A stretch of DNA of 64,000 bases from positions 82,662 through 146,661 of the forward strand of contig NZ_LMJJ01000003.1 in NCBI RefSeq assembly GCF_001429285.1, given 5' to 3'. Of this stretch, positions 1 to 7,561 are shown piece after piece. The translations under genes and the position numbers were made by a program. Numbering within the stretch: the first letter of the stretch is position 1; every line of letters begins with the position of its first letter. The stretch comes from Ensifer sp. Root278. GTDB lineage: Bacteria > Pseudomonadota > Alphaproteobacteria > Rhizobiales > Rhizobiaceae. The notes under the pieces are model-generated. The model saw nothing but the letters and a program-made list of their open reading frames with translations. It did no database searches and was not told the origin of the DNA.

Positions 1-280
1 CATGATTGGCAAGCTCGTCCATCTCGTCGCGCCAAAAGAATGCAGAAACTACTTCAACTCATGCGGATACGATCCAGCATGAAAGGGAAATGCTCTAGTG
101 ATCGCGAGTGTCGCAGGCCGACATGGCCGGCGCTCTCACCGGCGGGCGCTGCCCGCGTTTTCAGAAGAGGGGGGTCTGCGGCCCCACGGGCGTCAAGGCT
201 TTCATCCTCCGCTACTCTGCGGACGCAGCCGGGGCGAACCCCGCCTTTCGGTCGCGGCGCTTCAGGACGAGGCGACCGGC

Positions 281-684
281 GAGGACGTGGACAGTGAGAT
301 TCCCTTTATCAGCGCCGAGCAGGTGGACCGGTTGCCCGCGCATTTCTACGCCGTGCAAGAGCCTGCCCTTGATCCTGTCGCCCGTATCGCACGGGTCGAG
401 ACTTTCTTTGCATTCGTCGGAGCCCATCAGGGAGGGAGGCATCAGGCTTTCTACAGCATGACAGAAGACCGCTCCGCGAACCGGAAGCCTACTACGCCAC
501 CCTTGCGCACGAACTGACCCACTGGATGCGGTACCCCAAGCGCCTCGACCGCGATTTTGGCCGCGAGAGGTTCGGCGATGAAGGCTATGCCATTGAGGAA
601 CTTGTCTCTGAGCTGGGCGCGGCCTTTGTCTGCGCCGCTATTGCATTTACGATTGACGTAAATCGTCAAGGTTGTTTATCCTAA
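281..684 (+). pseudogene. ArdC-type antirestriction protein, broken fragment
   Basis: The remnant encodes part of the zincin-like metallopeptidase domain of ArdC, a single-stranded-DNA-binding antirestriction protein carried by conjugative elements. Two frames are needed. The first (about 281-470) reads the VDRLPAHFY and VETFFAFVGA segments. The second (484-684) reads the zinc motif AHELTHW followed by RLDRDFGRERFGDEGYA and EELVSELGAAFVCA. The frames join at about 465-484, where a small deletion broke the gene. Homology stops after VCA and a stop follows at 682-684, just where the next operon's promoter begins, so the 3' end has been replaced. The N-terminal part is also not recognisable. It is very probably non-functional and suggests that the neighbouring restriction operon was inserted into a conjugative-element backbone. 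Confidence 0.7.
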
Positions 685-700
685 AACGACGATTCGTGGT
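649..700 (+). promoter_or_regulatory. Promoter and palindromic operator of the restriction operon
   Basis: A perfect inverted repeat, ACGATT-N6-AATCGT, lies at 649-666. A sigma70-like promoter overlaps it: TTGACG at 653-658, an 18-base spacer and TATCCT at 677-682. A second near-palindrome ACGATTCGT lies at 689-697. All sit within 80 bases of the start of the HigA-like gene, so autorepression of the operon by that protein is the natural reading. The motifs are seen directly; the regulatory role is inferred. Confidence 0.5.
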
Positions 701-725
701 TTGCTACGACATTGCGAGGTGACAC

Positions 726-1028
726 ATGCCCCGGTCTGCCGTTCATCCCGGAGAAATTCTTGCCAAGGAATTGGCCGAACTGAATATATCGCCCACCGAG
801 TTATCACGTCTGATTGATGTTCCTCCCAACCGCGTGACGCAGATTATTCACGGACGCCGCAATATCACCGGTGACACGGCTCTGCGGCTCGGTCACTGGT
901 TCGGTAATAATCCAGAGTTTTGGCTCCATCTCCAGAGCGCCTACGACATTCGAGTTGCAGAGGAGAAGGCCGGGAAAGAGATTGCGCAACTTCCGGTGCG
1001 CCAGCTAGAAGGCAAGGGCGAAGCATGA
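726..1028 (+). CDS. HigA-family XRE antitoxin-like repressor
   Basis: A 100-residue helix-turn-helix protein of the HigA/VapI type. The N-terminal VHPGEILAKEL signature, the HTH around residues 20-60 (SPTELSRLIDVPPNRVTQIIHGRR) and the GNNPEFWLHLQSAYD block are typical. HigA proteins normally neutralise and co-repress with a HigB toxin encoded directly upstream. No toxin gene is present here: upstream is only the ardC remnant. Instead its stop codon overlaps the start of the SNF2 helicase gene (ATGA at 1025-1028), so it is the first, translationally coupled gene of the restriction operon. I infer that it serves as the operon's control protein and binds the palindromes just upstream. A degenerate toxin-antitoxin origin is the alternative reading of how it arrived. 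Confidence 0.85.
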   Translation: MPRSAVHPGEILAKELAELNISPTELSRLIDVPPNRVTQIIHGRRNITGDTALRLGHWFGNNPEFWLHLQSAYDIRVAEEKAGKEIAQLPVRQLEGKGEA

Positions 1029-4000
1029 AATTACTGCGCAACACCGGCAATGAGCGCGTCATCGACCGGCTCCGCGACTGGCTTGCTTCCGGCGCATCCG
1101 TTGATCTGATGTCGCCAGACTTTTCGCTTCACGCTTTTGCCGAGACGCGCGAGATGCTGGCGAAGCCTGGGCGCGTCCGGCTGCTTCTTGGCGAGCAGGA
1201 CTCCTTGACCCAGTCGCTTTTCGGCGGCCCCGCCGACATTGCCTATCGCAGCAAGCTCCAGGGGCGATGGCTTGCCAGAGTCGCCAATGACTGGATCAAG
1301 AACCACGCTGAAATCCGCCACGCCGCGGCGGCCCCGCCGCAATCGATGATCGTTGTCAACGGCGAGATGGTCGGACGCGCCGTGCTCGGCACATGCGCCT
1401 TCACCACCGAGGGACTCGGCATCACGCCCGGCGACCAGCTCGGACTGGTGCAGGCGACCGACACCGACGAAGAAGCCGCGGCCTTTGCCGACTGGTTCCA
1501 GGTCAATTGGGAGGCCCTGAAGCGGCAGGCCGCGACCGGCGAGCAGCTCACATGCTTCCTTGCGGAAGCGGCATCCCAACGCCCGCCGTCCTTGCTGTAT
1601 TTCAAGTTCCTGTTCGAGCTGTTCAAGGACTTGGGCGACGAGCTGGACGAGGAGCGCATCGTCAAGTCCGCTACCGGCATCCGCAACACGACTGTTTGGA
1701 AGAAGCTTTTCAAGTTCCAGCGCGACGGCGTCGTCGGCGCGATCGACAAGCTCGAACGCATTGGCGGCTGCATCATCGCCGACAGCGTCGGTCTCGGCAA
1801 AACTTTCGAGGCGCTGGCAGTCATCAAATATTACGAGCTGCGCAACGACCGCGTTCTGGTGCTCTGCCCAAAGCGCCTGCGCGACAACTGGACGCTCTAC
1901 AAGGCCAATGACAAACGCAACATCCTTGCCGGCGACCGTTTTAACTACGACGTCCTGAACCATACGGACCTGTCGCGCGAAGGCGGGTTGTCAGGCGACA
2001 TCGACTTGTCCCACGTCAACTGGGGCAACTACGACCTCGTCGTGATCGACGAGTCGCATAATTTCCGGAACAAGGCGACGCACAAAGATCGCGACACCCG
2101 CTACGACCACCTGATGAAGCGGATCATCAAGGCGGGCGTGAAAACCAAGGTGCTGATGCTGTCCGCGACCCCGGTCAATAATCGCCTCGCTGACCTCAAG
2201 AACCAGATCGCCTTCATGACTGAGGGCAACGACCTCGCCCTGTTCGATCACGGCATCGCCAGCATCGAGGCAACGATCCGCAAGGCCCAGGGGCAGTTTA
2301 ACCGCTGGCTCGATCTTCCCGAAAACGAGCGTCGACCGTCGCGTCTCATGGACATGCTGGGCTTTGACTACTTTAAACTGCTCGATCTGCTGACCATCGC
2401 CCGGTCGCGCAAGCATGTGCAGCGTTACTACGGCACCGCCGAAACAGGTCAGTTTCCCGACCGGCTCCCGCCGGTCAATATCAAGGCGGACGTGGACCTG
2501 GCCGGAGAGTTCCGGCCCATCCGCGAGATCAACAATGAAATCAGGCGCCTCACGCTCGGCGCCTATGCTCCGCTGCGTTACGTTCTACCGCACAAGCAGG
2601 CCGCCTACGACGAGAAGTACAGCACCAAGATTCGTGGCGGCGAGAGTTACTTCCGGCAGGTCGACCGCGAGGAAAGCCTGATCCACCTGCTGCGGGTCAA
2701 CCTCCTCAAGCGCATGGAAAGCTCGGTTGCGTCCTTCGCGCTCACGATCAAGCGTCAGCTGGACGACGTAAACGCTCTCCTCGCCAAGATCGACGCCCAT
2801 GACGAGTCCGTTGATGAAATGGAAATCGACGGTGTCGATATCGACGATCCGTCCTTCGAGGCGCTGCTGGTCGGCCGTAAGGTCAAGGTGCTGTTGCAGG
2901 ACGTCGATCGCGTCCGCTGGCGGCAGGATCTAATCGAGGACCGCAACCGGCTGGCGACCCTGTTGTCGGCGGCGAGCGCCGTCACCGCCGACCGTGACGC
3001 CAAGCTCGCCGCGCTGAAACAGCTCATCGCCAAGAAGCTGAATGAGCCGATCAACACGGGAAACCGCAAGATTCTGCTGTTTACAGCCTTTGCCGATACC
3101 GCCGATTATCTGTATCGGGAACTTGCGTCCTGGGCGCGATCCAGCCTCGGCATTCACGCCGCCGTTGTGACCGGGACAGGGGCCAACAAGGCGACGCTCT
3201 CCGCCCTCCGTTCGGACATGAGTTCGATCCTCAGCGCTTTTTCGCCGCGTTCCAAGGAACGACCGGCGGAGATGGCGGCGGAAGGGGAAATCGACCTTCT
3301 GATCGCCACCGATTGCATTTCCGAAGGCCAGAACCTTCAGGACTGCGACTTCCTCATCAATTACGACATTCACTGGAATCCGGTTCGTATCATCCAACGG
3401 TTCGGCCGCGTCGACCGTATCGGTTCCACCAACACCCGCATCCAGCTGGTGAATTTCTGGCCCAACATGGAGCTGGACGAATACCTCGATCTCGAATCTC
3501 GCGTCAGCGGGCGCATGGTGCTGCTCGACGTGTCCGCCACCGGTGAGGAGAACGTCATCGAGTTCCAGGCCGGCAACCAGATGAACGATCTGGAGTACCG
3601 CCGCGCCCAGTTGCAGAAATTGCAGGACGCGGTGATCGACCTCGAAGACCTGTCGAGCGGCGTGTCCATCGCGGATTTGACCCTCAACGATTTCCGGATC
3701 GATCTGGCGGGATACTTGAAGGAAAACAGGGAGCGGCTCGAAGCCTTGCCGCCCGGCACCTACGCGGTCGTCCCGGCTCTTGAAAATCATTCTGCCACCC
3801 CCGAAAACGCGATCCCGCCCGGCGCGATCTTCTGCCTGCGGGCGATCGGCGACGCGGCGCAGCGCGCGGCGGAGCCGGGCTATCCGCTGAGCCCGCACTT
3901 CGTCGTGCATGTTGGCGACGAAGGCGAGGTGCTGCTGCCCTATAACCAGGCCAAGCAGGTGCTCGACCGGCTCAAGAAGCTCAGCATCGGCCGTGATCTT

Positions 4001-4240
4001 CCCGACGCCGGAGCTTGCGCGCGCTTCGACAAGGTGACGCGGTTTGGCCGCGACATGGAATCCTATCAGAAGCTTCTGTCGCGGGCCGTTGCTTCCATAG
4101 CGGGCAAGAGCGAGGAGCGCGCCGTCGCCAGCCTGTTTTCGCCCGGCGGCACACACGCCCTGAAAGGCGAGTTCGCCGGTATCAACGATTTCGAGGTGGT
4201 GGCCTTCCTCGTCATCCTGCCGGAAACGGAGGCGGCATGA
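1025..4240 (+). CDS. SNF2-type helicase with degenerate PLD-like N-terminus
   Basis: A protein of 1071 residues. The first 200 or so residues resemble a phospholipase-D-like fold (the FTTEGLG segment sits where HKD proteins carry a GSANLT-type motif), but no clear HxK is visible, so a catalytic role is doubtful. The helicase core is complete: Walker A ADSVGLGKT near residue 255, DESH near 338, LSATPVNN near 380, and the C-lobe motifs ATDCISEGQNL and QRFGRVDRIG near 760-795. SNF2 proteins are DNA-dependent translocases. The start at 1025 overlaps the HigA stop and the end overlaps the next gene (ATGA at 4237). Placement with DUF4391, Mod and Res genes says it is a subunit of a DNA-modification defence system. 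A longer ORF opening at 920 is rejected because it overlaps the HigA gene. Confidence 0.88.
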   Translation: MKLLRNTGNERVIDRLRDWLASGASVDLMSPDFSLHAFAETREMLAKPGRVRLLLGEQDSLTQSLFGGPADIAYRSKLQGRWLARVANDWIKNHAEIRHAAAAPPQSMIVVNGEMVGRAVLGTCAFTTEGLGITPGDQLGLVQATDTDEEAAAFADWFQVNWEALKRQAATGEQLTCFLAEAASQRPPSLLYFKFLFELFKDLGDELDEERIVKSATGIRNTTVWKKLFKFQRDGVVGAIDKLERIGGCIIADSVGLGKTFEALAVIKYYELRNDRVLVLCPKRLRDNWTLYKANDKRNILAGDRFNYDVLNHTDLSREGGLSGDIDLSHVNWGNYDLVVIDESHNFRNKATHKDRDTRYDHLMKRIIKAGVKTKVLMLSATPVNNRLADLKNQIAFMTEGNDLALFDHGIASIEATIRKAQGQFNRWLDLPENERRPSRLMDMLGFDYFKLLDLLTIARSRKHVQRYYGTAETGQFPDRLPPVNIKADVDLAGEFRPIREINNEIRRLTLGAYAPLRYVLPHKQAAYDEKYSTKIRGGESYFRQVDREESLIHLLRVNLLKRMESSVASFALTIKRQLDDVNALLAKIDAHDESVDEMEIDGVDIDDPSFEALLVGRKVKVLLQDVDRVRWRQDLIEDRNRLATLLSAASAVTADRDAKLAALKQLIAKKLNEPINTGNRKILLFTAFADTADYLYRELASWARSSLGIHAAVVTGTGANKATLSALRSDMSSILSAFSPRSKERPAEMAAEGEIDLLIATDCISEGQNLQDCDFLINYDIHWNPVRIIQRFGRVDRIGSTNTRIQLVNFWPNMELDEYLDLESRVSGRMVLLDVSATGEENVIEFQAGNQMNDLEYRRAQLQKLQDAVIDLEDLSSGVSIADLTLNDFRIDLAGYLKENRERLEALPPGTYAVVPALENHSATPENAIPPGAIFCLRAIGDAAQRAAEPGYPLSPHFVVHVGDEGEVLLPYNQAKQVLDRLKKLSIGRDLPDAGACARFDKVTRFGRDMESYQKLLSRAVASIAGKSEERAVASLFSPGGTHALKGEFAGINDFEVVAFLVILPETEAA

Positions 4241-5007
4241 CGGCCGACGGAAGCATTTGCGCCATCATCGATGCGCTCGGGCTGCCGCCCGGAGCGCGGG
4301 TCGATGCTCGTGTGCCGAAGAAACTGCTGGTCGAGCAAGGCGCGCCGACATCCGCCGATAAACGTGCCATTCAGGACGGGATCGACGAGCTGCAATGGTT
4401 TGCCGCCTGCAAGCCTGCGACGATCGCCGTCCCGGCCTTCACCGATGAAGCGCGGGAATATCTGGAAATCGCCGTTGTCGCTTGTGCCTTTCGCGCAAGC
4501 GCGAAAGCGGCTCGGCTGATCGAGTTGATCCACCGCGCCGTCCCGTATCCCGTCATGCTCATTACCACAGATGAAAGCGGCGCCACGGTGTCGGCGGCGC
4601 ACAAGCGCCGGGCGCTGAATGAGACCGGTCGCACTGTCATCGACCAGGTGGTCGCCGCGACAGGCCTGCGTCTGGGAGCGGAAGACACCGCCGAGGCCGC
4701 CTTCCTGCAAAGCCTGCCGCTGGCGCAGCAGCCGCGATCCGATCTGTATGCACTATATGCGGGCTGGATCGCTCGCATAGAGGCGCTGAATGCGGCCCGC
4801 CTGACGGGCGCGTTCGCCGCGACAGACGATGCCATTGCGATTGACCGCCGCCGCGCTGCGCTCGACGCCCATGCGCGGCTGGCCAAGGAAATCGACACCC
4901 TGCGCGGCAGGGCGAAGCGTGAAAAGCAGCTGGGCCGCCGCGTGGACTTAAACCTGGAGATTCAGCGCCGCGAAGCTGAACTCGCCAGCTACAAGCAACG
5001 CCTTTGA
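4237..5007 (+). CDS. DUF4391-like protein
   Basis: A protein of 256 residues, translationally coupled to the helicase gene by an ATGA overlap. It begins with a short helical segment and continues with a mixed core containing PAFTDEAREYLEIAVVACAF and PYPVMLITTDESG. It ends in a charged helical tail, probably coiled coil (residues about 205-256). Length and context match the DUF4391 family, which is often encoded between a SNF2/PLD-type helicase gene and a type III-like methyltransferase gene. No catalytic motif is recognisable. I assign it as an accessory subunit of the system; its biochemical role is unknown. The family call rests on length, composition and neighbours rather than on a signature motif. 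Confidence 0.65.
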   Translation: MTADGSICAIIDALGLPPGARVDARVPKKLLVEQGAPTSADKRAIQDGIDELQWFAACKPATIAVPAFTDEAREYLEIAVVACAFRASAKAARLIELIHRAVPYPVMLITTDESGATVSAAHKRRALNETGRTVIDQVVAATGLRLGAEDTAEAAFLQSLPLAQQPRSDLYALYAGWIARIEALNAARLTGAFAATDDAIAIDRRRAALDAHARLAKEIDTLRGRAKREKQLGRRVDLNLEIQRREAELASYKQRL

Positions 5008-5024
5008 CGAAGGGGAAACTGCGA

Positions 5025-7046
5025 ATGCACGGAATCACGAAACTGGAACTGGATGCCCCGGAAACCAAGAGCGCCGATGTCGTCGAAGAAAACCTCGACG
5101 CATTGCGGTCGCTGTTCCCGGAGGCATTCAGGGAAGGACGGATTGATTTCGAGGTCTTAAAGCAGCTCCTCGGCGGCGCGGTCGATGATCGGGACGAGAA
5201 GTACGGCCTCAACTGGCACGGCAAGCGCAAGGCGCGCCAGATAGCCTTGACGCCGTCAACCGGCACGCTGTTGCCGTGTCCGAAGGAAAGCGTTGATTGG
5301 GATACGACGCAGAACCTGATGATCGAGGGCGACAACCTCGAAGTCCTCAAACTCTTGCAGAAAAGTTACGCTGGCAAGGTGAAGCTGATCTACATCGATC
5401 CGCCGTACAATACCGGCAAGGATTTCGTTTACCCAGACAGTTTCCACGACAGCCTATCGCGATACTTGGAAGTTACGCGGCAGGCCGAGGGCGGACAGAA
5501 GATTAGCTCAAATTCGGAGGCATCCGGTCGGTTCCACACCGACTGGCTCAATATGCTCTACCCCCGACTTCGGCTTGCTAAGGGGCTACTTAGGAGGGAT
5601 GGCGTGGTGTTCATCTCAATTGACGACAACGAAGCGCACAACCTCCGGACGATCTGCGACGAGATTTTTGGGGCAGAACGGTTTGTGGCGAATGTTTCGG
5701 TCGTAAACAATATGAAGGGAAGAAACGACAAGAAGTACATTGCAGCTGCTCACGAGTACGCTTTGGTTTACTCGGGTCCGGACTTCCGGTCGTATGGCCT
5801 TCCTCTGACAGAGGAACAGCGGGCCGCCTTCAAATTCAAGGACGAGAAAGGCCAAGTATTCGCCCTTCGTGACATGCGCAAGCGCGGTGGTCCCGACAAG
5901 CGCGAAGATCGCCCGAAAATGTTCTTCCCCGTCTATTGGGATGAGGCGACTGGTCGATGCTCGCTCGAACGAACGTCAGACACAGACGTCGAAATATTGC
6001 CGATGCGAGGCGACGGCAGCGAGGGTCGTTGGCGGTGGGGAATCGACAAGGCCCGCGGCCACCTCGACTGGCTTCACCCGAAACGGTCGGAACGTACCGG
6101 TAGACTGGATGTAGAACATCGCCTTTACCTTGATCCATCCATCGCAGTGGATGATGACGAAGAGCCGGATGGTGAGGATGATGAAGATGTGATCGAGCGG
6201 TCTTCGAAACCCAAATCAATTTGGATAGGGGGAGAGTTTTCTACCGACAGCGGGAAGCGAGCTTTGAAGCAACTGATGCCTGGTGAGGCGTTCGATTTTC
6301 CCAAGGCAGTAGAGTTTCTAAAGACGTGTATTCGGATGGGCGCTAGCGATGGCGACGTCGTCCTTGACCTCTTTGCTGGGTCAGGAACGACGGCCGAAGC
6401 CGTTATGCGTTTGAACCATGAGGACGGGAACCGTAGGCGGTACATCCTCGTCCAGTTGCCCGAGCCTCTTCGCAAAGACGACAAAAACCAGAAGGCTGCA
6501 GCCGCCGTTTGTGAGGCGCTGAATCTAACCCCCAATATTGCAGAATTGACGAAGGAACGGCTGCGTCGTGCAGGAGCAAAAGTCAAAACTGAGAGTCCGT
6601 TAGTCCAGGGCGACGTTGGCTTCCGCGTCTTCAAGCTCGCACAGTCTAACATCCGGGCGTGGGAGCCAGAGCCATCCAACATTGAAGGTACGCTTCTCGC
6701 CAATTCCGAGCATCTTATTCAGGGGCGTAGTGAGCAGGATGTTCTCTATGAGCTGTTGCTCAAGCTTGGCCTCGACCTTTGCGTTCCGATCGAGAAGAAA
6801 GAGATCGCGGGGAAGACCGTCCATTCAATCGGTGGCGGCGCGCTGATCGCTTGCCTTGCCGACGGTCTGACTAAGGACGTGGTGGAGGCGCTGGCCAACG
6901 GTATCGTCGCCTGGCGCAAGGCGCTTGCGCCGGCGGTCGATACCCGCGTCGTGTTCAAGGATTCCGGTTTTGCCGACGATGTGGCTAAGACCAACATGGC
7001 CGCCATTCTGAATCAGAACGGTATCCTCGACGTGAGGAGCCTGTAA
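5025..7046 (+). CDS. mod: Type III-like DNA methyltransferase (Mod)
   Basis: A protein of 673 residues. The catalytic motif DPPYNTG at about residue 124 precedes the S-adenosylmethionine motif FAGSGTT at about 449, the beta-class order used by type III Mod subunits, which methylate adenine N6. Between them lies a long variable stretch (about residues 160-430) with an acidic segment near 365-395, expected to hold target recognition. The ATG at 5025 is preferred over a TTG at 5004 because AGGGGA sits correctly upstream. It follows the DUF4391-like gene by 17 bases and overlaps the next gene by one base. With the Res gene downstream it should protect host DNA and specify the site. The sequence of that site cannot be predicted here. 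Confidence 0.92.
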   Translation: MHGITKLELDAPETKSADVVEENLDALRSLFPEAFREGRIDFEVLKQLLGGAVDDRDEKYGLNWHGKRKARQIALTPSTGTLLPCPKESVDWDTTQNLMIEGDNLEVLKLLQKSYAGKVKLIYIDPPYNTGKDFVYPDSFHDSLSRYLEVTRQAEGGQKISSNSEASGRFHTDWLNMLYPRLRLAKGLLRRDGVVFISIDDNEAHNLRTICDEIFGAERFVANVSVVNNMKGRNDKKYIAAAHEYALVYSGPDFRSYGLPLTEEQRAAFKFKDEKGQVFALRDMRKRGGPDKREDRPKMFFPVYWDEATGRCSLERTSDTDVEILPMRGDGSEGRWRWGIDKARGHLDWLHPKRSERTGRLDVEHRLYLDPSIAVDDDEEPDGEDDEDVIERSSKPKSIWIGGEFSTDSGKRALKQLMPGEAFDFPKAVEFLKTCIRMGASDGDVVLDLFAGSGTTAEAVMRLNHEDGNRRRYILVQLPEPLRKDDKNQKAAAAVCEALNLTPNIAELTKERLRRAGAKVKTESPLVQGDVGFRVFKLAQSNIRAWEPEPSNIEGTLLANSEHLIQGRSEQDVLYELLLKLGLDLCVPIEKKEIAGKTVHSIGGGALIACLADGLTKDVVEALANGIVAWRKALAPAVDTRVVFKDSGFADDVAKTNMAAILNQNGILDVRSL

Positions 7047-7561
7047 TGAGCGCGGATCGTTTCATCACCTTCGCCTATGGATCTAACATGCCGACTGCTC
7101 GCATCCGGGAGCGGTGCTTATCCGTACAGTCCCTTGGTGTGGCTGAACTGCGCGGATACGAGCTTCGCTGGCACAAGAAAAGCAAGGATGGATCGGGCAA
7201 ATGCGACATCGTGCAGACCGACCGGCCCGACGCGTCTGTATTCGGCGTGCTGTATGAAATCGCCAGCAACGAGAAGGCCGGCCTCGACAAAGCCGAGGGC
7301 TTGGGGGCGGGCTACGATGAAACAGAGATTGAGGTTTTTCGCGGGGCCGACCGGCTCCGGGCAAAGGCTTATGTCGCCACGACCACTGATCCGGCGCTAA
7401 CACCTTACTCGTGGTATCGTGCCCTGGTTATCGCTGGCGCAAAAGAGCACCGACTTCCCGCAGACTACATCGCAAGCCTAGAGGCAGTCCCGGCCAACGA
7501 AGACCTCGACCGGGAACGTCACGCCAAGAACATGGCCCTGATCGGGGAGGTGCAGCAATGA
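7046..7561 (+). CDS. Gamma-glutamylcyclotransferase-like protein (GGCT/AIG2 fold)
   Basis: A protein of 171 residues with the GGCT signature YGSN at residues 10-13, the GVLYEI strand, and an acidic LDKAEGLGAGY segment that holds the usual catalytic glutamate. Family members cyclise gamma-glutamyl amines or act as small-molecule lyases. The gene overlaps mod by one base and res by four (ATGA), so it is co-translated with both subunits of the restriction system. It is therefore unlikely to be a chance passenger. Its role there is unknown: it could process a small-molecule or peptide signal, or be a non-catalytic partner. The enzyme fold is well supported; the connection with restriction is inferred from gene order alone. 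Confidence 0.8.
   Translation: MSADRFITFAYGSNMPTARIRERCLSVQSLGVAELRGYELRWHKKSKDGSGKCDIVQTDRPDASVFGVLYEIASNEKAGLDKAEGLGAGYDETEIEVFRGADRLRAKAYVATTTDPALTPYSWYRALVIAGAKEHRLPADYIASLEAVPANEDLDRERHAKNMALIGEVQQ

Noticed and set aside
1-280. Short plus-strand frames at the left edge
   Set aside because: No motif and no continuity with the ardC remnant that I can support.
726-1028. HigBA toxin-antitoxin pair
   Set aside because: No toxin-like ORF occurs upstream or downstream; the gene is coupled to the SNF2 helicase instead.
2930-4156. Minus-strand ORF of 408 codons
   Set aside because: It lies wholly antisense to the SNF2 helicase gene, has no recognisable motif, and is explained by high GC in the third codon position of the real gene.
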